DNA of 64,000 nt from Denitromonas iodatirespirans (GCF_018524365.1 NZ_JAEKFT010000016.1:49416-113415); one strand, 5' to 3'. Counted from the first letter of the stretch, positions 40,086-48,492 are shown. A program made the numbers and translations. Notes: a model not told the origin generated them from the sequence alone.

Positions 40086-41220
40086 AGTGCCGTTCCAACT
40101 CGTGCAGGTCGCTAATCTTCAGATTGTCGAGGTAGGTGCTCGCCTTGGTCAGCGAGATGCGGCGCGAATTGAGGGCATCGAGTACAGTGCGCACATAGCC
40201 GTCGCCAAAAATGTGCTTGGGCTCACGATTGCGATACGCGCGGCTGCCCCCTGTCTTAGGCGGTAGTTCGCGCGTTGCCCACCATTGCCGATAGGCCGCG
40301 TATTGAGCTTTTGGCAACCGCCCGACGTCGACGAGACGGCGCAGGATCACCTCTCCGCTCACGCCCCAAGCCTTGCGCTGAGGTGCGAGCCAGTCGTCCA
40401 ACATCGCGACTTCATCTGGGCGTTCATCGTCGCGGATGCTCAACAAAAACGCTTCCGGGACGAGCAGGTGACCCGCAAAGGCGTTGGCCTCCTGCTCCGC
40501 ACCAGCATGCGAGTGAAGATCGCTCTCGTCGTCGATCGAACTCGTTTTGTGTAGCAGCAGGTGCCCTAGCTCATGCATCAGCGTGAAAGTCTGCCGCGCG
40601 TCCGAGTCCTGCTTTTTGACGAAAATCACCGGACAGGTCGGGTCATACAAAGAGAATCCCAGAATCGGACTTTCCTTGGCGATTTGCCATTGGCCTTGGT
40701 AGCCGTTGCTCTGAAACACCAGCAAACCACGCGCTTCGAGGGCCGCGCGGTAGCTGTTGAAATCATTCCGGTCGGCCAATCCAAGCCATTGGCGCACGGT
40801 TTGAGCCGCCTCAGCAACGCTGAGCCCGACAAATTTGGGTGGCGAGAAACGAACAACGTCCTCTGGATCGAGTTCCTCCCGCAGGGCCATATAAATGGTG
40901 CGTTGGTGCTCGACCCGCTCAATCAGCAGTTTCAAGCGAGCCGACAACTCCGGTTTCTGGTTGGCGAGAGTACGGAACTGAGGGGTGTGAGCCGTGGTTT
41001 CGTCCACCGGGCCCGGCGCCAGAAAGAACAGCGTGCCGCGTCCAAAGAAGGCCGCCAGCTTGCGCAATTGGTTAAAGGTGAGCCCCGCCTCACCATCTAG
41101 CACCTTGGTCAGCGTCGCTGGCGCAATATCAACCTCGCGGGCGAGTTCGTCCCGCGTCATGCCACGGTCGGCAAGACACCAGCCGATGCGTTCCAGATTG
41201 ATCGATTGGATGCGTTCCAT
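40072..41220 (-). CDS. HTH (XRE) plus ImmA/IrrE metallopeptidase protein (putative antitoxin/regulator)
   Basis: About 382 residues. An N-terminal XRE helix-turn-helix (MTRDELAREVDIAPATLTKV) is followed by a zinc peptidase domain of COG2856 type with TLMHELGHLLLH (HExxH) and a downstream EQEANAFAGHLLVP glutamate. Proteins of this type cleave or sense repressors in mobile elements and stress systems. The ATG at 41220 (MERIQSINLERIG) is preferred over a GTG at 41247. A perfect TATAAT lies just 7 bases before the ATG, suggesting a leaderless mRNA. It is paired with a DUF4411 gene. Confidence 0.83.
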   Translation of the reverse strand: MERIQSINLERIGWCLADRGMTRDELAREVDIAPATLTKVLDGEAGLTFNQLRKLAAFFGRGTLFFLAPGPVDETTAHTPQFRTLANQKPELSARLKLLIERVEHQRTIYMALREELDPEDVVRFSPPKFVGLSVAEAAQTVRQWLGLADRNDFNSYRAALEARGLLVFQSNGYQGQWQIAKESPILGFSLYDPTCPVIFVKKQDSDARQTFTLMHELGHLLLHKTSSIDDESDLHSHAGAEQEANAFAGHLLVPEAFLLSIRDDERPDEVAMLDDWLAPQRKAWGVSGEVILRRLVDVGRLPKAQYAAYRQWWATRELPPKTGGSRAYRNREPKHIFGDGYVRTVLDALNSRRISLTKASTYLDNLKISDLHELERHYAGI

Positions 41221-41234
41221 CCGGCGATTATATG
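41221..41234 (-). promoter_or_regulatory. Candidate -10 box immediately before the HTH-ImmA gene
   Basis: Read on the minus strand, CCATATAATCGCCGG precedes the ATG at 41220. TATAAT ends six bases before the start codon, so transcription would begin at or next to the A of ATG. No strong -35 hexamer is visible at the right distance. Confidence 0.4.
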
Positions 41235-41441
41235 GGCTGTGACGCACTAAGCCTACGCTTCAGCTAGCACTCGGGGGGCAAGTCTTGAAACACCATGTCT
41301 TGCTACCCAAGAACGGAAGGAAATCGGTGGAGAGCCATGTGATCGAGTGTTGTCAGCCGAAATGACGAAAAGTTTGCTTGCTTGAAAAAAGTTGAATGGC
41401 ATAATTTTTGGCGCTCTTGATCGCGCCACCCAGGAGGCCCC

Positions 41442-42044
41442 ATGTCGTCATTCGACGCCGCCGGAATGCTTGTTTCGCCCAAAGTGCAGCACCAGCGTTA
41501 TTCGCACATCGAGCATGGCGCGCTGCAGCGCATTCGCGCCATCGTGGTGCACCAGACCGATTCGGGGTCGGCGCAAGCCACCTTCAACGCCTACGCGGCC
41601 GGTGGCAATGGTGCGCATTTTTTGATCGCCAAGGATGGGCGGATCATACAGACGGCCAGCATCAAGATGCGGTGCTACCACGTTGGGCGGCTGATCAAGT
41701 CGCGTTGCCTCGAACTCAAGGGCGCGGCGTGCAAGGACGCGGCCATCGCCAAGGCCACGGCATTGGGTTGGGCGGCGCGTATCAAGGCCATCGACCAGAT
41801 CGAGCGGCAGAAGGCGTACCCCGACCGCTTTCCGGTCAATAGTGATTCCATCGGGATCGAGCTGGTGGGCCGCCACCTCGACAGCGCAAGCTATGAGCCG
41901 CTCACGCCGGCACAGCTCAACAGCCTGCAGTGGCTACTCGACCAGCTCTACGCACACCTGTCGCGCGACAGTGGCGATGTGTTCAAGCACCCTCAGGTGT
42001 CCTACAAAAACCCCGGCGAGGCGGCACGCGCGCAATGGCAATGA
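41442..42044 (+). CDS. N-acetylmuramoyl-L-alanine amidase (Amidase_2/PGRP type)
   Basis: The 200-residue protein has the zinc amidase fold: His37 in IVVHQTDSG, GNGAHFLIAKDGRIIQTA, His80 in RCYHVG, NSDSIGIELVGRH, and KHPQVSYKNPGE (His183 and the Lys before NPG). It cuts the sugar-peptide bond of peptidoglycan. There is no signal peptide, although the target is in the periplasm, so it may be used during recycling, lysis or export by a dedicated system. The stop overlaps the start of a Cys-rich lipoprotein gene (ATGA at 42041). Confidence 0.82.
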   Translation: MSSFDAAGMLVSPKVQHQRYSHIEHGALQRIRAIVVHQTDSGSAQATFNAYAAGGNGAHFLIAKDGRIIQTASIKMRCYHVGRLIKSRCLELKGAACKDAAIAKATALGWAARIKAIDQIERQKAYPDRFPVNSDSIGIELVGRHLDSASYEPLTPAQLNSLQWLLDQLYAHLSRDSGDVFKHPQVSYKNPGEAARAQWQ

Positions 42045-42445
42045 AGCTCACAACCGGCTTGGTAGTCGCCCTCCTCACGGCCGCTTGCGCCAGCACCTCG
42101 GCACCGCTCGATACGGCCGGTCTGTCGGCGGTTTTCGTCAAGGACTTCACCTCCTCCGAGCCGACCGCATGCACCACCGCCGATGTCGACCTGACGCATA
42201 GCGAAGCACACGCTTTTTTCAAACGCGCCCGCCAACTCGATGCGCGCACGTTGAGCGACAACTACCCGGTCGCACCGTGCCGGATCGAGGGCACCTTGAA
42301 GGCGGGCAAGCGCCTGTGCGACTGGCAGATCAGCGCTGCGGCGACGGGTGTCATTCGTTGTGATGGTGCGCAGTGGTTCTTTGCCTGCGACGATTGCGAG
42401 GATTTGTTCGCCCCGGCGGCAAGCGCGCCCGCCAGAAAGCCCTGA
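42041..42445 (+). CDS. Small Cys-rich lipoprotein, possible partner of the amidase
   Basis: The 134-residue protein starts MKLTTGLVVALLTAACAST, a lipoprotein signal with a slightly unusual lipobox (TAAC). The mature part has about seven Cys (ACTTADVD, APCRIEGTL, LCDWQIS, VIRCDGAQWFFACDDCED), suggesting disulfides in the periplasm. It has no recognised family. The four-base overlap with the amidase gene suggests the two act together, for example as an amidase and its periplasmic inhibitor. This is inferred from position. Confidence 0.62.
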   Translation: MKLTTGLVVALLTAACASTSAPLDTAGLSAVFVKDFTSSEPTACTTADVDLTHSEAHAFFKRARQLDARTLSDNYPVAPCRIEGTLKAGKRLCDWQISAAATGVIRCDGAQWFFACDDCEDLFAPAASAPARKP

Positions 42446-42528
42446 ACTTGCACAGGCCGACAGGCGAAGCGTCTGTCGCCAAATGGCGCCGGCTTCGTCT
42501 GCGTGCCGCAGGCATTGGGGCAGGCGCC

Positions 42529-42590
42529 GTGACTGACGACCCCGCCGTGAGCACCGCTGATGCCTGAAAGGGCGCGGCCGCGGCGGGTCG
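42529..42590 (+). pseudogene. Fragment duplicated from the start of the DMT transporter gene
   Basis: The bases GACGACCCCGCCGTGAGC and the following GATGCCTG ... AAGGGCG ... GCCGC blocks match 44607-44666, the beginning of the DMT gene, with only a few changes over about 60 bases. The copy carries TGA where the gene has TGG, so it is not coding. The two copies flank the haem protein gene. Confidence 0.6.
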
Positions 42591-42630
42591 TGTCGGGTGA
42601 CACTGCCGCGGCAACCGGGCTGTTGTCGGG

Positions 42631-43959
42631 TCACGGCACCGTCACGGCCGGGATCGTGCCTCCGGCGCCGACGCTCAATGTGAGCGGGAATGAAACGTGG
42701 TGGAAGCGGGTGGTGACGTTGTCGTCATGCACTGCAAAACCCACGGTATAGACGCCGCCCGCCTTGAGGATCTTGTCGTCCTCCGGATGGCCGGTGTCGA
42801 GCTTTCGGGTCCACAGCAGGGTCCACGTTCCGTCCTTCCAGGTCCCCCACGCGTCGGCGTTGTCTGCCGCCGACCCCGATGCGTCGGCGCGGGAAAGTAT
42901 CCGTCCGGGCAGGACGTCGCCTTTCTTCCAGCCCGCTTTCGGGTCGTAGGCAACGGCGTTTTCCTCACGGATGATCGCGTGCGGTTTTGCGGCGCTGCCG
43001 ATGTCGTCCATCGTGATCGCCTTGAGCCCGACCTTGCTCGCGTCGAACATGAACTTCGGGGTCATCGTTTTGCGGTCGACGTTCCAGCTGAATGGCCCCT
43101 TGCCGGCGTCGAACAGGCGATATTCGAGCACATAGCCGTCATCGGCCATGCCCACCGGGTTGCTGCGCGCGCCGCGCCACTGCATCAGGTCGACGAACTC
43201 GCCCGCGGCCTTGAGTTTGGCGATCTCTTCGGCCGGCTTGGTCTTGTCCCATCCCGCCATCTCGGCGGTACGCGTGTTGGGTAGGTATTTGCGCACGTCG
43301 GTCTGTTTCAGCGCGCCACCGAGCAAGGCATGTGCTTGTACCTGCGCTTTGGTGGCCTCGTCGGGCATGTCGCGCATGCCGTTGTGGCAACTCAGCCAAC
43401 AGCCCTGATGCTTGAACAGCGGAATCTTGCCGTCGTCGATCATGATCGCCAAGCGGTCTTCATACAGCGGCGGCTCGGCACCGGTGCGTACCTTGTCTTT
43501 CGAGCGCGGCCCGCCGACGAAGGCCCATTTCTCGCCGTCGTACAGCATGTAGTCGTGCATCTGCCCGGCGCGATCCATCTGCGTTTTCCACTCGAATCGG
43601 AGATAGAGGTTTTTGGCGTCGTGGGCGGCCTGGACCTTGAGATCGATCGAACCGACCTTGCCGGCGATCGGTGTGGGCTCCAGTCGTCCACCCTTGACGA
43701 TCGTCTTGCCGAGTTCGTCCTCCTCGCCTTCATGACACGACATACAGGGTTCTCCCGCCTTGACTCTCTTGTCGGCACGTCGGTGGGCTGGACTCCTGAC
43801 CCAGTCGTAGCTGGCCTGTCCCGGGTAGAACAGCTTGACGGTGTGCACCGGGACCTTGGCCCAGTCGGCGGGCGGCGCGGACCAAGCCGGCATCGGCATG
43901 GCTACCGCCAATGCCGCGATCGTTGCGCCGCACGACAAACCCGTTGCGCATGTACTCAT
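42631..43959 (-). CDS. Periplasmic haem-binding protein related to ethylbenzene dehydrogenase gamma subunit / c-type cytochrome
   Basis: The 442-residue protein has a signal peptide (ATIAALAVAMPMPAWSA), a c-haem motif CMSCH (72-76), a second Cys-x3-CysHis (GCWLSCHNG, 187-192) and a C-terminal EB_dh-like beta domain (EYRLFDAGKG ... VGFAVHDDNVTTRFHHVSFP). This family carries electrons in the periplasm for molybdoenzymes or other respiratory chains. GGAGGAG lies before the ATG at 43959, which fixes the start; the frame stays open further upstream without a ribosome site. No partner oxidoreductase is nearby. Confidence 0.85.
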   Translation of the reverse strand: MSTCATGLSCGATIAALAVAMPMPAWSAPPADWAKVPVHTVKLFYPGQASYDWVRSPAHRRADKRVKAGEPCMSCHEGEEDELGKTIVKGGRLEPTPIAGKVGSIDLKVQAAHDAKNLYLRFEWKTQMDRAGQMHDYMLYDGEKWAFVGGPRSKDKVRTGAEPPLYEDRLAIMIDDGKIPLFKHQGCWLSCHNGMRDMPDEATKAQVQAHALLGGALKQTDVRKYLPNTRTAEMAGWDKTKPAEEIAKLKAAGEFVDLMQWRGARSNPVGMADDGYVLEYRLFDAGKGPFSWNVDRKTMTPKFMFDASKVGLKAITMDDIGSAAKPHAIIREENAVAYDPKAGWKKGDVLPGRILSRADASGSAADNADAWGTWKDGTWTLLWTRKLDTGHPEDDKILKAGGVYTVGFAVHDDNVTTRFHHVSFPLTLSVGAGGTIPAVTVP

Positions 43960-44408
43960 TATTGTTCTCCTCCGTGAAACGGCACGACACACGGCACGCG
44001 GGGCCTGTTCGCGACACGCCACCCCGCCAGGCCTTCGCCAGATGCGTTGAAAATTCAGTATAGGAACGGTGTCGCCAAAGACCATGTCGAAGATCTGGTT
44101 ATTCGGTTCGCGCCGGCCCCGCCGCTCATGACGGCATGATGGCCCTGGTGCAATCGTGCCGGCTTTGTCTGCCTGTCGTCGGCGGGGGGGCTGCGCTGTG
44201 GCCAGGTCTTGACTTCCACCGTCCGTCGTATGTCGTGGGTGTCTGCCCGAACTGTTTTGCCTAAATGTCGACCAGACTGAGCCTGTCGTGGCCCGTGGTG
44301 GCGTGATCTACTCGCGGTGTCCCCGGATGCGCCGCGCATTGTTCGAGCATGGCCGCAGGCCGGGTCGTTGAACCGCCCGGATGCTCGGGCACACCACAGA
44401 GACGCGTC
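43960..44408. other. Gene-poor region between the haem protein and DMT genes
   Basis: About 450 bases without a convincing gene on either strand. It should carry the promoter of the minus-strand haem protein gene near its left end. I see no repeat, RNA or hairpin of note. Confidence 0.4.
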
Positions 44409-44558
44409 ATGCTCCCCTGCAACTCCGCCCCGGTCCGCGCCTGCGGGCCGCGCTTGCGTCATCCGACGCTGGCGATGTCGTCGATCCTTTTCCTGGCCGT
44501 GTGCGCGGTTTGGAACCCCACGGCGGCTGTCGCTGACGACATGGAGGCCCAGTCATGA
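44409..44558 (+). CDS. Possible small exported peptide upstream of the DMT gene
   Basis: A 49-residue frame contains a signal-peptide-like stretch (MSSILFLAVCAVWNPTAAVA, then DDMEAQS) and ends TCATGA, overlapping the ATG of the DMT gene. Its coupling to that gene is the only support. It may be a leader peptide or a remnant. Confidence 0.25.
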   Translation: MLPCNSAPVRACGPRLRHPTLAMSSILFLAVCAVWNPTAAVADDMEAQS

Positions 44559-45511
44559 CGCGGGCTGCGCAAGCGGCGGCACAACCGCCCGAACATCGCC
44601 CCGGTGTGGCCGACGACCCCGCCGTGAGCGCCGCCGATGCCTGGAAGGGCGTGGCCGCAGCGGTGGTGGTGGTGTTGTGCTGGTCGGGGTTCAACATCGT
44701 GTCGCGCTTCGGCAGCACGGGCGCATTCACGCCCTTCGACATGGCGGCCTTGCGCTACGCCGTGTCGGCCACGTTGACGCTGCCGTTTTTCATCCGCGAC
44801 ATTCCGGTGGCGCACTATCCACGCTACTTCACGTTGGCGCTCTTCGGCGGCCTGGGCTATGCGCTGTTTGCCTACTCGGGCTTCGTCTTCGCACCGAGCA
44901 CGCATGCGGGGGTGTTCGTCAATGGCGGCATTCCGTTCTGGACGGCGGTGCTGCTGGCGCTGACCACCGGGCTGCAGCGCTCGCGCAAGATCGTGCTGTC
45001 GTTGTTGCTGACGACTACGGGGCTGGTGCTGATCAGCGCCGAGAGCCTGTTCGCGCCGCTGGCGCGCGGGCAGTGGCTGGGCGATGTGCTGTTTCTGTGC
45101 GCGGCGGCCTCGTGGGCAATATTCGGCCTGCTGGTGCGGCGCTGGCAGCCGGGCGCGCGCAATGCGGTGGTCGGCATTGCCGGGATGTCGGCAGCGATCT
45201 ACCTGCCGATTTATGTTCTCTGGCTGCCCAAGACGATCCAGTCTGCCGGCTGGGGCGACCTCGTGCTGCAAGGCATCTACCAGGGCATGGTGGCGGCGCT
45301 GCTGGCCGCCGGCATGTATGCCTATGCCACTGCGCGGCTCGGTGCCAGCCGCGCGTCGATGGCGCTGGCACTGGTGCCGGCGGTGTCCGCCATCGGCGCC
45401 TACGTTTTGCTGGACGAGCCGATCTCGCTGCTGGCCGGGGTGGGCATTGTGGTGGTGTCTGCTGGCGCGGGGTTGGGCGCCTGGGCGCCGCGGCGCAAGG
45501 TGGCGGTTTGA
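44555..45511 (+). CDS. DMT-superfamily transporter (EamA family)
   Basis: The 318-residue protein has about ten hydrophobic helices in two EamA repeats (GVAAAVVVVLCWSGFNIVSR ... ISAESLFAP; LGDVLFLCAAASWAIFGLLV ... YVLLDEPISLLAGVGIVVVS). EamA proteins export amino acids or other metabolites; the substrate here is unknown. GGAGG lies 8 bases before the ATG at 44555. The first 60 bases have a decayed copy at 42529-42590. Confidence 0.9.
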   Translation: MTRAAQAAAQPPEHRPGVADDPAVSAADAWKGVAAAVVVVLCWSGFNIVSRFGSTGAFTPFDMAALRYAVSATLTLPFFIRDIPVAHYPRYFTLALFGGLGYALFAYSGFVFAPSTHAGVFVNGGIPFWTAVLLALTTGLQRSRKIVLSLLLTTTGLVLISAESLFAPLARGQWLGDVLFLCAAASWAIFGLLVRRWQPGARNAVVGIAGMSAAIYLPIYVLWLPKTIQSAGWGDLVLQGIYQGMVAALLAAGMYAYATARLGASRASMALALVPAVSAIGAYVLLDEPISLLAGVGIVVVSAGAGLGAWAPRRKVAV

Positions 45512-45532
45512 GTTGGTGGCGCGCTTGACGTC

Positions 45533-45574
45533 TTAGGACGGATGTCCTACTGTGCATTAGGTCAACCGTCCTAA
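45533..45574. promoter_or_regulatory. Two tandem palindromes, likely TetR operator
   Basis: TTAGGACGGATGTCCTA (45533-45549) and TTAGGTCAACCGTCCTAA (45557-45574) are spaced dyads with TAGGAC/GTCCTA half-sites. They end 10 bases before the TetR start codon. This layout fits autoregulation by the TetR protein encoded next. Confidence 0.75.
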
Positions 45575-45584
45575 TGCACGCACG

Positions 45585-46157
45585 ATGACATCTCCCTCCA
45601 CCCGCGAACAGATCGTCGAGGCCGCCGACCGGCTGTTCTATGAGCACGGCTACGCGCGCACCTCCTTTGCCGACATCGCCGGCGCGGTGCAGATTTCGCG
45701 CGGCAATTTCTACTACCACTTCAAGACCAAGGACGAGATCCTCGATGCGGTGATCGCGCTGCGCCTGGCCAACACCCGCCGGATGCTGGCGCAGTGGGAG
45801 GCGGCCGACCCGCAGCCGGCGGCGCGCATTCGCAGCTTCATCCACATCCTGCTCGCCAACCGCGCCAAGATCATGCGCTACGGCTGCCCGGTGGGCACGC
45901 TGTGCGGCGAGCTGGCCAAGCTCGATCACGTGGCCCAGGCGGCGGCCGCGGACATCTTCACGCTGTTTCGCGAATGGCTGCGCGGCCAGTTCGAGCAGCT
46001 CGGCCACGCCGCCGAGGCCGACGCGTTGGCCCTGCATGTGCTCGCCCGCAGCCAGGGCGTGGCCACGCTCGCCGCCGCCTTTCATGACGAAGCCTTCATT
46101 CGCCGGGAAGTCGATGCCCTGTGCGACTGGCTCGATACCACGCTGGGGCGCGCCTGA
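45585..46157 (+). CDS. TetR-family transcriptional regulator
   Basis: The 190-residue protein has the TetR N-terminal HTH (REQIVEAADRLFYEHGYART, SFADIAGAVQISRGNFYYHF, KTKDEIL) and a helical ligand domain with CPVGTLCGELAKLD, which is seen in members that respond to electrophiles or xenobiotics. The operator-like palindromes lie just upstream. A YciI-like gene follows 43 bases later, probably in the same transcript. Confidence 0.9.
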   Translation: MTSPSTREQIVEAADRLFYEHGYARTSFADIAGAVQISRGNFYYHFKTKDEILDAVIALRLANTRRMLAQWEAADPQPAARIRSFIHILLANRAKIMRYGCPVGTLCGELAKLDHVAQAAAADIFTLFREWLRGQFEQLGHAAEADALALHVLARSQGVATLAAAFHDEAFIRREVDALCDWLDTTLGRA

Positions 46158-46200
46158 GCGGCCCGGCGCGACCTTCACTCTCTGTCAAAGGAGCCCGACC

Positions 46201-46488
46201 ATGTTCGTGGTACTGCTGCGCTTTTCCGACAACAAGGCCCGCGCCGCCGAGCTGATGGCCGCCCACAATGCCTGGATTCAGCAGGGCATCGACGACGGTG
46301 TGCTGCTGCTGGTGGGCAGCCTGAAACCCGCCGCGGGCGGCGCATTGCTCGCCCATGGCGTATCGCGCGCCGACCTCGACGCCCGCGTGGGCCTGGACCC
46401 CTTCGTGGCCGCCGGCGTGGTGCGCGCCGAGATTCTCGAGATCGCGCCCAATCGTGCGGATGCGCGGCTGGGCTTTCTGCTCGACTGA
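46201..46488 (+). CDS. YciI-like protein
   Basis: The 95-residue protein begins MFVVLLRFSDNKARAAELMA and has the HNAWIQQGIDDGVLLLVGSL and DPFVAAGVVRAEILEI stretches of the YciI dimeric ferredoxin-like fold. The function of such proteins is mostly unknown (some are dehydrochlorinases). AAGGAG lies before the ATG at 46201. It is probably controlled by the TetR gene upstream. Confidence 0.82.
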   Translation: MFVVLLRFSDNKARAAELMAAHNAWIQQGIDDGVLLLVGSLKPAAGGALLAHGVSRADLDARVGLDPFVAAGVVRAEILEIAPNRADARLGFLLD

Positions 46489-46527
46489 GGCCACGACCCG
46501 ACACGACCTCACACGACGAGAGCGACG

Positions 46528-47139
46528 ATGAGCAAGACGATTCCCGGCCCCGACGGCCAACCGCGCTGCCGCTGGTGCGGCGCTGCGCCCGAGTTCTTCG
46601 CCTATCACGACACCGAATGGGGCTTTCCGGTGGATGACGACCGGCGCCTGTTCGAAAAGCTGTGCCTGGAGAGCTTCCAGTCCGGCCTGAGCTGGCGCAC
46701 CATCCTCGCCAAGCGCGACAACTTCCGCCGCGCCTTCGACGGCTTCGATTTCCACCGCATCGCCGGCTACACGGAGAGCGACGTCGCCCGCCTGCTGGCC
46801 GACGCAGGCATCGTGCGCCATCGCGGCAAGATCGAAGCGGTGATCAACAACGCTCGGCGTGCGCAGGAACTGGTCGCCGACGAAGGCTCGCTCGCCGCCT
46901 ACGTTTGGCGCTTCGAACCCGATCCTGCCACCTTGGCCGAGCCCCAAACCGCCTCCACCTCCGACGCCTCGATCGCGCTGTCCAAGGCACTCAAAAAACG
47001 CGGTTGGCGCTTCGTCGGCCCCACCACCGTGCATGCCTTCCTGCAAGCCATGGGGCTGATCAACGACCATGTCGAAGGCTGCGTGACCCGCGAACGGGTC
47101 GAGGTGGCGCGGGCGGGGTTTGTGCGGCCGGGGGGCTGA
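46528..47139 (+). CDS. tag: DNA-3-methyladenine glycosylase I
   Basis: The 203-residue enzyme removes 3-methyladenine from DNA. It has the Tag zinc-site Cys pair (RCRWCGAAPEFFAYHDTEWG), the SFQSGLSWRTILAKRDNFRR helix pair, and the C-terminal GPTTVHAFLQAMGLINDHVE with His and Cys. Length is normal. It follows the YciI gene by 39 bases. Confidence 0.93.
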   Translation: MSKTIPGPDGQPRCRWCGAAPEFFAYHDTEWGFPVDDDRRLFEKLCLESFQSGLSWRTILAKRDNFRRAFDGFDFHRIAGYTESDVARLLADAGIVRHRGKIEAVINNARRAQELVADEGSLAAYVWRFEPDPATLAEPQTASTSDASIALSKALKKRGWRFVGPTTVHAFLQAMGLINDHVEGCVTRERVEVARAGFVRPGG

Positions 47140-47200
47140 GGGCTGAGTCTTTAAGCCTTTGCTGATGTCATTGGGGGTCGCTTTTTCTCATCCGCCCAAT

Positions 47201-48187
47201 TCATGACAATCGATTGATCGCGAGCAGGCTCGAAGGGGGCTCCCCCCGGCCAGCGGCGAAGCGCCCGGTGGTCTCGACCAGCGCGGCCGCCATGGCCGGC
47301 GCAAACGGGCTGTGGCCGCAACCGTCGATCAGCTGCAGCGTGCTGCCGGGGCAGGCGGCGTGCACCGCGCGGGCGTTGTCCGGGTGGCAGATGCGGTCCA
47401 GCGTGCCGTGCAGGATCGCTACCGGCAGCCCGGCCAGCGCGGCAGCGGCGTGTCGCCACCAGCCGTCTTCCAGAAAACAGCCGTGCTGCAGGTAGTGCGC
47501 CTGCACACGGTATTTGTCGATGGCGGCGGCCAGCGCTTCGCCGGTGGGCGGGGCGAAGGGGGCGGCGGGGCCGTTGTCGAGGGCGTTCTCCCAGGCCATC
47601 CAGGCGCCGACGAGGGCGGCCTGGTCGGCGGGGCGGGCGGCGAGCAGGGCGGTGGGCACCCAATGGGCGAGTTTGGCGCGCGCGCCTGGCGGGGCGAGGG
47701 CGGCGAGGCGGGCATGGATGGCGGGGGCGTGGCGCTGGCCCTCGTCGAAGAAGCGGCGCAGATCGTCGGCCGAGGCGAGGAAGACGCCGCGCAGGATCAC
47801 GCCGAGGCAGGCGCTGCGATGCGCGGCGGCATAGGCGAGCGCCAGCGTGGCACCCCAGGAGCCGCCGAACACCAGCCAGCGGTCGATGCCCAGGTGCTGG
47901 CGGATGCGCTCGATGTCGGCCACGAGATGCGCGGTGGTGTTGTGCGCCAGGGCGCCGCGCGGGGTGCTGCGGCCGCAGCCGCGCTGGTCGAACTGGATGA
48001 TGCGGTAGCGCGTGGCGTCGAAGAACTGCCGGTGCGCGGCGGCCATGCCGCTGCCCGGCCCGCCGTGCAGACACACCACCGGCAGGCCGTCGGGCGCGCC
48101 GCTTTGCTCGACATGCAGGCGGTGGCCGTCGCCGACGTCGAGGGCGAAGACGGACCAGGGATCGGGTGTGGGGGCCATGGCGTTCAT
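47201..48187 (-). CDS. pip: Proline iminopeptidase (alpha/beta hydrolase)
   Basis: The 328-residue enzyme releases N-terminal proline from peptides. It has HGGPGSG (oxyanion motif), the nucleophile elbow GGSWGATLALAYA, DQRGCGRSTP, and the catalytic His in DGCGHSPF. The ATG at 48187 is chosen because a longer frame would run through a REP repeat. It is divergent from the pqq operon. A link to PQQ precursor processing is sometimes suggested for peptidases near pqq genes, but this family is not PqqF. Confidence 0.85.
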   Translation of the reverse strand: MNAMAPTPDPWSVFALDVGDGHRLHVEQSGAPDGLPVVCLHGGPGSGMAAAHRQFFDATRYRIIQFDQRGCGRSTPRGALAHNTTAHLVADIERIRQHLGIDRWLVFGGSWGATLALAYAAAHRSACLGVILRGVFLASADDLRRFFDEGQRHAPAIHARLAALAPPGARAKLAHWVPTALLAARPADQAALVGAWMAWENALDNGPAAPFAPPTGEALAAAIDKYRVQAHYLQHGCFLEDGWWRHAAAALAGLPVAILHGTLDRICHPDNARAVHAACPGSTLQLIDGCGHSPFAPAMAAALVETTGRFAAGRGEPPSSLLAINRLS

Positions 48188-48221
48188 GCTAGTGCGCGGC
48201 GCGGCGATTGTCTTCACTGTT

Positions 48222-48243
48222 GTAGGGCGGGTTTCAACCCGCC
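48222..48243 (+). repeat. REP-like palindrome between pip and pqqA
   Basis: GTAGGGCGGGTTTCAACCC plus GCC, almost identical to the unit at 15370, with the GTAG foot. It stands in the divergent promoter region. Confidence 0.8.
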
Positions 48244-48382
48244 ATCGGTGTGGTGTCCGCCTCATGAAAATCTGTAGGCACCGATCCACATTCCACGGAT
48301 GTGGCAATGGCCGCGGGCCGGCATGCTGGGCTCACGTGGCGCCAAGTTGCCGCGACACGCCTACAACCTCAGGAGACACATC

Positions 48383-48457
48383 ATGAAATGGGAAACCCCG
48401 ACCGCCACCGACTTCCGCTTCGGTTTCGAAATCACCATGTATATCGCCGCGCGCTGA
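48383..48457 (+). CDS. pqqA: PQQ precursor peptide PqqA
   Basis: A 24-residue peptide, MKWETPTATDFRFGFEITMY followed by IAAR. It contains the conserved Glu16-x3-Tyr20 pair that PqqE cross-links and that becomes the PQQ backbone. AGGAG lies 7 bases before the ATG. It is the first gene of pqqABCDE and is easily missed because of its size. Confidence 0.95.
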   Translation: MKWETPTATDFRFGFEITMYIAAR

Positions 48458-48466
48458 GCCCGGCCG

Positions 48467-48492
48467 GGGCCGCGGGCAGCGCTCGCGGTCCC
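48467..48492 (+). terminator. Hairpin between pqqA and pqqB
   Basis: GGGCCGCGGGCAGCGCTCGC and the following GGTCCC form a GC-rich stem with a small loop. A hairpin after pqqA is common and would let the precursor mRNA be more abundant than the enzyme genes. No T-run follows, so it is partial at most. Confidence 0.45.

Noticed and set aside
42560..42751. Short plus-strand frame after the lipoprotein gene
   Set aside because: It reads across the decayed DMT fragment into the antisense of the haem protein gene, with no ribosome site.
48188..48307. N-terminal extension of the proline iminopeptidase
   Set aside because: The extra codons lie over a REP hairpin and encode no family sequence; ATG 48187 fits the family start.
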